Shown here piece after piece: positions 38,966-51,959 of a DNA stretch of 64,000 nucleotides; positions within the stretch are counted from its first letter, which is position 1, and each line of letters begins with the position of its first letter. The stretch covers positions 23,374,486-23,438,485 of the forward strand of contig NC_135561.1 of the NCBI RefSeq assembly GCF_964340395.1, in the 5' to 3' direction. Under the pieces are notes generated by a model, which worked only from the letters and a program-made list of their open reading frames with translations, was not told where the DNA came from and ran no database searches. Position numbers and translations under genes: made by a program. The DNA comes from Glandiceps talaboti (lineage: Eukaryota > Hemichordata > Enteropneusta > Spengelidae).

Positions 38966-40430
38966 AGTATTGATGTTATAGAGAGACTCTATCATATAGA
39001 GAGTATTGATGTTATAGAGAGACTCTATCATATAGAGAGTATTGATGTTATAGAGAGACTCTATCATATAGAGAGTATTGATGTTATAGAGACTCTATCA
39101 TATAGAGAGTATTGATGTTATAGAGACTCTATCATATAGAGAGTATTGATGTTATAGAGACTCTATCATATAGAGAGTATTGATGTTATAGAGACTCTAT
39201 CATATAGAGAGTATTGATGTTATAGAGAGACTCTATCATATAGAGAGTATTGATGTTATAGAGACTCTATCATATAGAGAGTATTGATGTTATAGAGACT
39301 CTATCATATAGAGAGTATTGATGTTATAGAGAGACTCTATCATATAGAGAGTATTGATGTTATAGAGAGACTCTATCATATAGAGAGTATTGATGTTATA
39401 GAGACTCTATCATATAGAGTATTGATGTCATAGAGACTCTATCATATAGAGAGTATTGATGTTATAGAGAGACTCTATCATATAGAGTATTGATGTCATA
39501 GAGAGACTCTATCATATAGAGAGTATTGATGTTATAGAGAGACTCTATCATATAGAGAGTATTGATGTTATAGAGAGACTCTATCATAGAGTATTGATGT
39601 CATAGAGACTCTATCATATAGAGAGTATTGATGTTATAGAGAGACTCTATCATATAGAGAGTATTGATGTTATAGAGAGACTCTATCATAGAGTATTGAT
39701 GTCATAGAGACTCTATCATATAGAGAGTATTGATGTTATAGAGAGACTCTATCATATAGAGAGTATTGATGTTATAGAGAGACTCTATCATATAGAGAGT
39801 ATTGATGTTATAGAGACTCTATCATATAGAGAGTATTGATGTTATAGAGACTCTATCATATAGAGAGTATTGATGTTATAGAGAGACTATCATATAGAGA
39901 GTATTGATGTTATAGAGAGACTCTATCATATAGAGAGTATTGATGTTATAGAGACTCTATCATATAGAGTATTGATGTCATAGAGACTCTATCATATAGA
40001 GAGTATTGATGTTATAGAGAGACTCTATCATATAGAGTATTGATGTCATAGAGAGACTCTATCATATAGAGAGTATTGATGTTATAGAGAGACTCTATCA
40101 TATAGAGAGTATTGATGTTATAGAGAGACTCTATCATAGAGTATTGATGTCATAGAGACTCTATCATATAGAGAGTATTGATGTTATAGAGAGACTCTAT
40201 CATATAGAGAGTATTGATGTTATAGAGAGACTCTATCATATAGAGAGTATTGATGTCATAGAGACTCTATCATGTAGAGAGTATTGATGTTATAGAGAGA
40301 CTCTATCATATAGAGAGTATTGATGTTATAGAGAGACTCTATCATATAGAGAGTATTGATGTTATAGAGAGACTCTATCATATAGAAAGTATTGATGTCA
40401 TAGAGACTCTATCATATAGAAAGTATTGAT
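38966..40430. repeat. 34-36-bp satellite, array B, about 41 copies
   Basis: Same family as 35535-36385. The unit is GTATTGATGTTATAGAGAGA then CTCTATCATATAGAGA, with GA insertions/deletions and GTTATAG/GTCATAG variants. A block of about 350 bp (39341-39690) recurs unchanged 550 bp downstream. CTCTAT-CAT-ATAGAG forms a small hairpin in each unit. Confidence 0.95.
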
Positions 40431-41194
40431 GTTGTGTTATCTGCCTCAAATTTAGATTTGCCATGGAAAAAGAAGGTCCAAATGAGATAGTGTTTCTTTC
40501 ATCGTACACATGCGTTGATACTTGTAGTCGATACACACACGTATATATAATATTCATCGAAGTTGAAATGTCAACTCGTGTTATGATAGGAGTCGAATTA
40601 ACCCACCATTATATGTGTATTGATATGAGGTCAGAATGGTTGGCCGATTCACAGATAGCAAGAGAATCGATATCGCGTGTTGACCTTAGTACCGGGGCTA
40701 AATGATGTGGGGATGATGGCACTAGTGTACACTGTGTGTATAACTATCAGCGGTATGCAACTCAATTCTTAAGGGTATTAGTCTGAGTAAAACTGGATTT
40801 CCTACTCTATTTGGACTGCTGTCATTGAAGCGTTATAGCAACTGTCGTTGTATCAAGATATGCCAGATTGTCTATTAATGCCAAATGTACAATTGAACGG
40901 AAAGTAATGTTCAGCATATAAATAACATTTGAATTAATACATACAACGTACTAAGTTTATTGTGTCCAACTTGCCCAATTTTGACTTGATCCTAGTAAAG
41001 CTTATCTTTGTAGACTTCATGTTTACTGGGGTCATTAGATGACTCTATGGTTAAGAATTCATTGAAACAGTAACAGTGTCACCACTCATAGCTCAAGCCA
41101 TAAAATACAGCCGTACTCCGTAGACGATGTACTACAAATGACTATATACAATGTTATCTAGCCATGTCCAATTGGAATATAAACAATATAAACA
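40431..41194. other. non-coding stretch
   Basis: Contains an 80-codon open frame (40463-40705) with no recognisable domain. No other feature seen. Confidence 0.45.
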
Positions 41195-42197
41195 CCCTAC
41201 TAATAATGTAACAACTGACTTTGTAATACTATACTAATAATGTAACAACTGACTTTATAATACGATACTAATAATGTAACAACTGACTTTATAATAATAC
41301 TATACTAATAATGTAACAACTGATTTTATAATAATACTATGCTAATAATGTAACAACTGACTTTATAATACTATACTAATAATGTAACAACTGACTTTAT
41401 AACACGATACTAATAATGTAACAACTGACTTTATAATAATACTATACTAATAATGTAACAACTGACTTTATAATAATACTATACTAATAATGTAACAACT
41501 GATTTTATAATAATACTATACTAATAATGTAACAACTGACTTTATAATAATACTATACTAATAATGTAACAACTGACTTTATAACACGATACTAATAATG
41601 TAACAACTGACTTTATAATAATACTATACTAATAATGTAACAACTGACTTTATAATACTATACTAATAATGTAACAACTGACTTTATAATACTATACTAA
41701 TAATGTAACAACTGACTTTACAATAATACTATACTGATAATGTAAACAACTGACTTTATAATACTATACTAATAATGTAACAACTGACTTTATAATAATA
41801 CTATACTAATAATGTAACAACTGACTTTATAATACTATACTAATAATGTAACAACTGACTTTATAATATTATACTAATAATGTAACAACTGACTTTATAA
41901 TAATACTATACTAATAATGTAACAACTGACTTTATAATACTATACTAATAATGTAACAACTGACTTCATAATATTATACTAATAATGTAACAACTGACTT
42001 TATAATAACACGATACTAATAATGTAACAACTGACTTTATAATATTATACTAATAATGTAACAACTGACTTTATAATATTATACTAATAATGTAACAACT
42101 GACTTTATAATATTATACTAATAATGTAACAACTGACTTTATAATATTATACTAATAATGTAACAACTGACTTTATAATATTATACTAATAATGTAT
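41195..42197. repeat. 28-34-bp minisatellite, about 33 copies
   Basis: The unit contains ACTAATAATGTAACAACTGA then CTTTATAATA, with one to three extra ATA/ACT triplets that give length classes. Confidence 0.95.
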
Positions 42198-43508
42198 TTA
42201 TCGTCTTTGTAATATAACAATAATAAAGTGACCCTACTAATAACCAAATTGAATTGACTAAAATATGCAAAAATATATTTCCTTTGTTCAAAATCCGAAA
42301 CATGAAAAGTAATTGAGTCGTGTGTTACGGCGTTTAATATGTATTTGCCCTTTCATGAATTGATAGCGTGAAGTTGACGAGAGCTACATCCCGTGCAAGA
42401 CATGGTCTTATCTAGTTATGTTCTTTATCATTGTTGAACCATCCCAACTATACAATATACTCTGAACAGTGCCAATCTGTTACATACAAGAGTGTAAATG
42501 ATATTGGATGAGTGAACGTTTAACATGGATGAAAGTAACCCCGCTGACTGAGCTCATCCCGAAGGAGCTCATTAACCAAGATGTAGAAAGACTATCGACG
42601 TAAGAGCATGTATATACACCTTACTAATCGGTCTATTCACTAAACACATCATCCGGGGACTTTATTCCGTTTTGAAATCTCAAGTGACTGACTCTTTGAA
42701 ACCTTAGATAAGGGCCACCATTTCCTGCCTAGTTTTCTATTTAGACTTTGGACGTTTACAACGGAAATCATCATTTACTCTTTGTTCGTCATGTTCCGTT
42801 GCGTCCTTCATGCGACCCACAGTCCACTAAATTTAGTCGTTCAGATAATGTGTGATGGAGTTTCAAATCTTACAACCATTCATACCTGCAGTTGCTAGGA
42901 TACGGGTTGATGTCAAAAAGAAAAAGATACATCGATGTATGGTTATGGACTCGTACTCGGAAAGCTTCTCATCAATGGTGTGACAAACTTGGCTATTTAT
43001 AGGATATTTCTTATCTGTATGTATTCAAGGTGTTACCAATTTCATGCTTACCTGTCCGCACACCGGTTTAGTTTCTACGATACTATGTACGGTATATCTA
43101 TAAATTTCAACCTCTCTCACCTGATAACTAGCTATTTTGTCGTAAATGTTTCCGATTCATTGAGCTTTAAAATACAGGGTATAATGCATCAACTGTGTGT
43201 GTGATGACCTCTTTCAGAATGTCAATCAAGTTCTGTGTGCCATCATGGGCCATTGGTCACTTGATGCGGTTTTGGATTCCCATGCTTCTGTACTGTTTAC
43301 TAAATTCTGTGACGTCACATTTAGTCTATTGACCCTAATTGACAAACAATAAATAAATAGTTTCAACCAGTCTTACTTCAAGTGATAACATTACTCTGGA
43401 CTTGATTGTAATCGACCAACATCCATATGTTGGTGTACGTGCAATGTATGTTTTATTCCGACGTTGCATGCAAATACACACTTCCTCAACACTACACAAC
43501 ACTACACT

Positions 43509-43510
<2 letters not shown>
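42198..43510. other. non-coding stretch upstream of the ETS exon
   Basis: No exon recognised. It includes a TGACGTCA at 43310-43317, about 320 bp upstream of the ETS exon. An alternative first exon for a short ERF-like N-terminus could lie here, but I cannot identify one. Confidence 0.4.
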
Positions 43511-43540
<30 letters not shown>

Positions 43541-43572
43541 ACATGCACACACACACACACACACACACACAT
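43511..43572. repeat. (CA)n microsatellite
   Basis: About 60 bp of CA with CGCACACAGACATG interruptions, ending about 60 bp before the ETS exon's acceptor. Confidence 0.9.
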
Positions 43573-43633
43573 TTTCAATGAAATATTTGCGGAAAATAAT
43601 AAAGTGAAAGAACTATTTTTGTTTGTGTTATAG

Positions 43634-43868
43634 GGTTTGCCTTTCCTGAGTGGGCTTACAAGTCTGAAAGTAGTCCTGGTAGTAGACAGATACAACTTTG
43701 GCACTTTATTCTAGAAATGCTACAGAAGGAAGAATTTCACGAGATTATTGCATGGCAAGGAGAATATGGAGAATTCGTCATCAAAGACCCGGATGAACTA
43801 GCTAGACTGTGGGGAGTGCGCAAGTGCAAACCACATATGAACTATGATAAGCTGAGTCGAGCACTAAG
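43634..43868 (+). CDS. ETV3/ERF: ERF/ETV3-like ETS repressor, exon with the N-terminal part of the ETS domain
   Basis: The acceptor GTGTTATAG ends at 43633 and the donor AG|GTAAGA starts at 43869. The exon gives Gly (split codon), 77 residues and two bases of an Arg codon. It reads [20 protein letters not shown], then [48 protein letters not shown]. This is the first three quarters of an ETS winged helix-turn-helix, including helix 3 ([11 protein letters not shown]), which contacts the GGAA core in the major groove. [18 protein letters not shown] is almost the FAFPDWAY...SSPGSRQ N-terminus of vertebrate ERF. That places it in the ERF/ETV3 repressor group rather than other ETS families, which carry the domain elsewhere in the protein. 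Confidence 0.96.
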
Positions 43869-44106
43869 GTAAGATATACTGTGCATACAATTAAAACATT
43901 TTATTTTGGTGAGGACAGTCTGGTAGCAACATTTAACTCATGAATTGTTTGAAATGTTTTAATGATGTCATCCCCAACAAAACAGTTGACTGTGTAGAAT
44001 GAATTTATGGTACATATCCAAGTAGTGGATGATACTTGTTGTTATTTCAGATATCAATAACCGAGCCAAATACACACCAAACTAGAATAAAGGTTTTGTC
44101 AAAAAT
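43869..44106. other. intron between the two ETS exons, unique part
   Basis: Begins with the GTAAGA donor; AT-rich and without recognised elements. The intron totals 597 bp (43869-44465), its 3' half being minisatellite. It splits the Arg codon of LSRAL-R-YYY inside the DNA-recognition helix. Confidence 0.8.
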
Positions 44107-44450
44107 AGGTAGTTTGTTGCAAGGCAAGCAATGTAATACCAACCATGTATTTGTTGCAAGGCAAGCAATGTAATACCAACCATGTATTTGTTACAAGGCA
44201 AGCAATGTAATACCAACCATGTATTTGTTACAAGGCAAGCAATGTAATACCAACCATGTATTTGTTACAAGGCAAGCAATGTAATACCAACCATGTATTT
44301 GTTACAAGGCAAGCAATGTAATACCAACCATGTATTTGTTACAAGGCAAGCAATGTAATACCAACCATGTATTTGTTACAAGGCAAGCAATGTAATACCA
44401 ACCATGTATTTGTTACAAGGCAAGCAATGTAATACCAACCATGTATTTAT
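44107..44450. repeat. 37-bp minisatellite inside the ETS intron, about 9 copies
   Basis: The unit reads TTTGTTACAAGGCAAGCAAT then GTAATACCAACCATGTA. The first copy or two have TTGCAAGG; the rest are almost identical. The last unit ends about 15 bp before the splice acceptor at 44465, so the array contributes to the branch-point/polypyrimidine region. A frame open through the last unit into the exon creates a false upstream ATG at 44404. Confidence 0.95.
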
Positions 44451-44465
44451 TGTTTCTATCAACAG

Positions 44466-46110
44466 ATATTATTACAACAAAAGAATATTGAACAAGACGA
44501 AGGGCAAGCGATTTACATACAAGTTTAATTTCAATAAGTTGATCCTTGTCAACTACCCTGTTTTTGATATGAAGTACGAACCCAAGTTTGTAGGGGCTTC
44601 ACGGGATGCAGGCCTTCCTCTATCAGATCCACCGGATGAAGACCTGATCGAAATGGAGAGAGGCATTGGTGGAGTACGACCCACGATAAGACATCAACGT
44701 ACGTCATCTACATCTAGTGATGATTCTCGTACGTCATCAGATGAAGACGTCGGTCAACATATTCACCCTGGACGTGCACCTGTTGATGCCAAAATGTTAC
44801 TCCCCCAAAATTTAGGAGCGGCATCCCGTATCATGCCACACACCATGTTTCCACCACGACCAGTACTGAGAAGAGAGGAGCCAAGGGTGGCTGGCCCATC
44901 CTATGCAGATCACATGCCTCCACATCCCGCATTTCGACCTAAGTTCCAGTTCATGCCTCCTATGCATCCCGTTCCTAATGCGTGTCCAATGCCCTCTATA
45001 GGCACACCTCCGATGAGTCCAATCAGTCCGGCAAGTCCCATGAGTCCGATGAGTCCATTATGCAATGCACCGATGACTGGGGTACGATTTGCATTCCCAC
45101 CCAGTCCTAGTAATGCTGATATGAAACTAAGTGAGCAACGGCAACTCGCTGCTGCACATTTGGAGAATGAACTGAGAATCAGGGCAGAGTTGGAGAGAAG
45201 GAAATTTGAAGAAGAACGAAATCGTTTAAATGCGGAGGAATTTAGAAGACGGTTTATGTTTGGAGAGCATCATTCACGCCCCTCGTTGTCACAAACCATA
45301 GCAGAAAGTGAATTGAAGATGAGAGAGTTAGGACTTTCCAGTACAGAATCGAAAACAAACGAGACACCTCAAAGAGACATGATTGGTAATAAGTCAGAGG
45401 AAAGTAAAGCCTTTTCTGCATTGTTGCTTCGTAGAATTAGCGAGCGGGGCATTGACGACAAGAGAATGCCAAGTCTGTTACATGTACCACGTGGTATTAG
45501 TGCTGTTCGCAGTGCAGAAAACAGTCCTACCTACCCGAAAATAGAAGTTACGAGCCCTTTAATGAGTCCAGAAAGCAAAGCAGGCGACACTACAGATTCT
45601 GAAAGAGCTGACGAAGAGCCATCTCAAACTCCCAAGGAAAGTGATGAAGAGAGAGGCAGTGCTGAAAAACTGATACCAATCAAGTTACGTTTTAAACGAA
45701 AGTGGAGCCAAGACAACCCGAGACCCGAGTGGACCGGAGAAAATAGTCCTAAGTCACCTAAACTTACACTAGCATTTATGAAAGCAGCTTCTCGATCACT
45801 GCCGGCTACACCTACATCCAAACTAGCTGAAACTTTCTTTCAGTTTCCGCCAAAAAGTTCTACTTCATCAAGAGATCAGTTGATGCAGAGGTTCCGAGAA
45901 ACCTACTTCGAAACATGTGTCTCCCCTCAACACGACTCAACCAAGAAAAGTGATTCAACGTCATCGATAGCACAGATTGGAAATGAGAATACAATTGAAC
46001 AGGGGGGTGATAGAGAGAATGGTGTCTTAGATTTGTCAATTACAAAGAAAAATGATGAAAAAACAGCAAGTATAAAAGCAGAGCCAAAGGATGACAGTTA
46101 CAATGAGTAG
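44466..46110 (+). CDS. ETV3/ERF: ERF/ETV3-like ETS repressor, terminal coding exon (ETS end plus repression region)
   Basis: The acceptor TCTATCAACAG ends at 44465. The first base completes Arg, followed by [20 protein letters not shown] and [11 protein letters not shown], the end of the ETS domain; 547 residues then run to TAG at 46108-46110. Downstream come a Ser/Asp-rich stretch, a Pro/Met/Ser-Pro cluster ([17 protein letters not shown]) suited to ERK phosphorylation, and FAFP (45088-45099) and FQFP (45838-45849), both FxFP ERK-docking motifs. A charged region ([17 protein letters not shown]) probably forms a helix. [13 protein letters not shown] (about 45676-45714) matches the C-terminal block of vertebrate ERF (PLKLRFKRRWSED). 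VLDLS (46024-46038) resembles a CtBP-binding PxDLS motif and IKAE (46072-46083) fits the SUMO consensus. It should be a nuclear, MAPK-regulated repressor of GGAA promoters; motif functions are by analogy. Confidence 0.96.
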
Positions 46111-46549
46111 ACGCAGTAGTATAATGTTAGGAGGTCAACAAAACTGTTATCACCTACTCAGTTTTTAGACTGTCCTCGTTCTATAATCAGACTGATGATG
46201 ACGCCATAACCGAATCAATCAACGTGACAATCATCAAAGACGGTTGTCATGCCGACAATTACCAAAGACGGTTGTCATGTCATAATCTCCAGAGACGGAG
46301 CACACGGTTTTCATACCGTAGTCATTTTTCAAACCGGACGTTTCACGCACGAATTTGTTCGGTGCAAATATTATGTGCCAGCACTCCAAAACTATTTACC
46401 ACTGTAGAGGCTAGGACATTTAGCTAGATAAAGCAAGTTTCCTGTACAGGAATTAAACTTTCTTCAAATTGCGTAATTGATATTGTTTATAGTCAGTCAA
46501 TTTTTGTATTTTAAATGTTTACTTTTCAAATGTTTTGATAGAATTGTTC
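46111..46549 (+). other. probable 3' UTR start of the ERF/ETV3-like gene
   Basis: AT-rich sequence directly after the stop codon with no further coding similarity. An ATTAAA lies at 46452-46457; canonical AATAAA hexamers appear later at 47297, 47514 and 48379. Which one is used cannot be told from sequence. Confidence 0.5.
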
Positions 46550-46660
46550 ACTTTGAGTATGTTATGTCAAATTACACACTTTGAGTATGTTATGTCAAAT
46601 TACACACTTTGAGTATGTTATGTAAAATTACACTTTGAGTATGTTATGTCAAATTACACC
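46550..46660. repeat. 28-bp tandem repeat, 4 copies
   Basis: The unit is CACTTTGAGTATGTTATGTC then AAATTACA, one copy with a small deletion. Confidence 0.9.
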
Positions 46661-48574
46661 AATTTTTTAGGCTACTAATGTTGTTCAGACTGCAAAAAAG
46701 CTTTTGTTAATGAATTTACAAACGATCACAATATTTAAATTCGGATGCTTTTGTTTTCGATATTATAACATTTTGTTTATGACATCGTTAGAATTGTAAT
46801 ACAATGTCAACGGCCATGTAGTTTACCAATCGACGATGAGGGCGCTAGTGTCCACTTTGAGATTTGTTTTTGCCGAAATGAGTGCTTGAACAGTTCGCCG
46901 TATGTTATTGTACTGTATGTTACATACTTATTGTTATTGTTTGGTATATTGTTATGGATCTGATGCAGGGCCTAGACTATGGTTGAACACAACCTTGGAT
47001 ATATTATTAGCTTATTTAAATATTATTTATTGACGTCACTATTCTATAGAGTTGCCCGGATGATAGCAAGAACCACGTGATGCACATATCAATGTTTGGT
47101 GCCTTGTTGAATTTCAATTTTGAAGTCAGTTTGACTTGATTCCTATCATAAAATACCCAAACTAGTAGATTATTAGCTATAGTGACTTACCTAAGCTGAA
47201 ATGTGACTTACCTAAGCTGACATGTGTGCCCATAATTACTTTTTTGTCTTAAGTTTCCAAATGCTCATATTTCATTATTTAGATGTGATTGGTCCAATAA
47301 ATTCGAGGTGAATTCGAACCTTTATGCAATCACGTTAGACTACCGAACAACATCAGCAACAAAGTAAGAATTGAATTGACTTTCTAGGTAAGAATGATCA
47401 CATGACAAGGGGTGAAATAACTTGAAATGGTGGGTGTAGGTAGACTACAGACTGACTACAAAGCCTACGGTTAGTATTATATACATTGACTCCTATTTGA
47501 TACAAGTACTTAGAATAAATGCTACAATCAATTGAAGATAATGATAAATGCTTTGTTGACTTTAAGAATTGCTACAACTACAGCTGTCTGTCCTGGATAG
47601 AAACACATGAAACCAAATCATACGATAACAAAGTCTCAATTTTCACTCACAGTACTAGCATGTTATAAAAACACCCCTCTTGTAAGAAAGTTCACACCTT
47701 GTTAGAAAATACGCTTCTTGCAGAAATAATATAAAATAAGAAGTCCTTTGCATTGTACAGAATTTAGCGTTAGATAATTGCACATGGTTTTCAAGTTGCA
47801 AGTTTAGAAATAGATTGGATTCGATTTAAATAAGGTTTTATTCATTCGTTGCACATTCCACCGGAAGTTAACGATATTCTTTTGTTATACATATTATGGG
47901 ATGGGGATACCAAATATAAACATTTAAGATAACAAAACCCGTTGAGAATTTTTAATTAGGTGACAAGTACTCGAAAATTAGCTCCGTATTGTAACCATGT
48001 AACAATTTACGGATATGGCCAATATTCGTGTTTTTTAGTCCAAAACACTGTTGACTATGATATTCTGTTCATATTGGTCTCTGCAATAATTCCAATGGAT
48101 CACAATTCCGTGAAAAGTTGAAATCAAGAGAGCCCATTTTGTTATAAATAATCATGTTTAGGGGCCACTGCGTAAGCCCATTTTGTTATAAATAATCATG
48201 TTTAGGGGCCACTGCGTTACTGCATAAAGATCTGATTAAATGTACATTCCCAAAGTATTATACATACTGTATTGACTGCAGCCATGGCAACCATGATTTT
48301 GGTAGTCTGTGTGTACATTAATATGATTCCCTAGTACTGAATACTTGATAAGGGACTTGTAACATGTTGGAATAATTCAATAAACTATAGTAGTGGAAGA
48401 TTTGCCTTTAAGTTTGAATTAATTAGTAAATGCACATAATAAATCAATCAACTGCAATTCATAATACATTCTACACCTCCATTCAATCTCTAATGAATTC
48501 AATACTAAGATTTGCCAAGTTCAGTTGTATTTGCCTTGGTTTCATTTTAGTATAGTACGTTTCATTTTGTCATC
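46661..48574. other. non-coding 3' flank with short duplications
   Basis: No gene recognised. It contains two-copy repeats: GTGACTTACCTAAGCTGA near 47182-47222, and a 43-44-bp unit with GCCCATTTTGTTATAAATAA near 48131-48217. TGACGTCA occurs at 47031-47038. AATAAA hexamers at 47297, 47514 and 48379 are possible polyadenylation signals. Confidence 0.5.
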
Positions 48575-50295
48575 GTTTTGTAAATCAGTGTCGTTTAGCA
48601 TCTGTAACACATCACTCTATTATTAGTACTAGTAGTACTAAATCGTTAGTGTAGTTTAGCAGCTGTAACACATCACTCTATTATTAGTACTAGTAGTACT
48701 ACATTGTTAGTGTCGTTTAGCAGGTGTAACACGTCACTCTATTATTAGTACTAGTAGTACTAAATCGTTAGTGTCGTTTAGCAGGTGTAACACGTTACTC
48801 TATTATTAGTACTAGTAGTACTACATCGTTAGTGTCGTTTAGCAGCTGTAACACGTCACTTTATTATTAGTACTAGTAGTACTAAATTGTTAGTGTCGTT
48901 TAGCAGGTGTAACACGTCACTCTATTATTAGTACTAGTAGAACTAAATTGTTAGTGTCGTTTAGCAGCTGTAACACATCACTCTATTATTAGTACTAGTA
49001 GTACTACATTGTTAGTGTCGTTTAGCAGGTGTAACACGTCACTCTATTATTAGTACTAGTAGTACTAAATCGTTAGTGTCGTTTAGCAACTGTAACATGT
49101 TACTCTATTATTAGTACTAGTAGTACTACATCGTTAGTGTCGTTTAGCAACTGTAACATGTTACTCTATTATTAGTACTAGTAGTACTACATCGTTAGTG
49201 TCGTTTAGCAGGTGTAACACGTTACTCTATTATTAGTACTAGTAGTACTACATCGTTAGTGTCGTTTAGCAGCTGTAACACGTCACTTTATTATTAGTAC
49301 TAGTAGTACTAAATCGTTAGTGTCGTTTAGCAGGTGTAACACGTCACTTTATTATTAGTACTAGTAGTACTAAATTGTTAGTGTCGTTTAGCAGGTGTAA
49401 CACGTCACTCTATTATTAGTACTAGCAGAACTAAATCGTTAGTGTCGTTTAGCAGGTGTAACACGTTACTCTTTTATTAGTACTAGTAGTACTAAATCGT
49501 TAGTGTCGTTTAGCAGGTGTAACACGTCACTCTATTATTAGTACTAGTAGTACTAAATCGTTAGTGTCGTTTAGCAGCTGTAACACGTTACTCTATTATT
49601 AGTACTAGTAGTACTAAATTGTTAGTGTCGTTTAGCAGGTGTAACACGTCACTTTATTATTAGTACTAGTAGTACTAAATCGTTAGTGTCGTTTAGCAGG
49701 TGTAACACGTCACTCTATTATTAGTACTAGTAGAACTAAATCGTTAGTGTCGTTTAGCAGGTGTAACACGTCACTTTATTATTAGTACTAGTAGTACTAC
49801 ATTGTTAGTGTCGTTTAGCAGGTGTAACACGTTACTCTTTTATTAGTACTAGTAGAACTAAATCGTTAGTGTCGTTTAGCAGGTGTAACACGTTACTCTT
49901 TTATTAGTACTAGTAGTACTAAATTGTTAGTGTCGTTTAGCAGGTGTAACACGTCACTTTATTATTAGTACTAGTAGTACTAAATCGTTAGTGTCGTTTA
50001 GCAGGTGTAACACGTCACTCTATTATTAGTACTAGTAGAACTAAATCGTTAGTGTCGTTTAGCAGGTGTAACACGTCACTTTATTATTAGTACTAGTAGT
50101 ACTAAATCGTTAGTGTCGTTTAGCAGCTGTAACACGTCACTCTATTATTAGTACTAGTAGTACTAAATTGTTAGTGTCGTTTAGCAGCTGTAACACGTCA
50201 CTTTATTATTAGTACTAGTAGTACTACATCGTTAGTGTTGTTTAGCAGGTGTAACACGTCACTCTATTATTAGTACTAGTAGTACTACATCGTTA
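48575..50295. repeat. 61-bp minisatellite with an internal palindrome, about 28 copies
   Basis: The unit contains CGTTAGTGTCGTTTAGCAGG, TGTAACACGTCACTCTATTA and TTAGTACTAGTAGTACTAAAT. TTAGTACTA-G-TAGTACTAA is a perfect 9-bp-arm inverted repeat in many copies. Variant patterns recur at 305 bp (5 units). Confidence 0.95.
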
Positions 50296-51868
<1,573 letters not shown>

Positions 51869-51959
51869 GATTCCACGGACCTAGATGGCCGACGAGACAC
51901 ACCCCCTTTTCCGTGAAATTTCTAACAAGCATGGTCTTCGATGGGACTGCCACCACCGG

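Noticed and set aside
40463-40705. 80-codon open frame MEKEGPNEIVFLSSYTC...
   Set aside because: No known domain and no convincing splice or start context; expected by chance at this length.
44404-44465. ATG at 44404 as the start of a 568-residue protein
   Set aside because: This part is the last minisatellite unit plus the splice acceptor. The ETS domain clearly begins in the exon at 43634.
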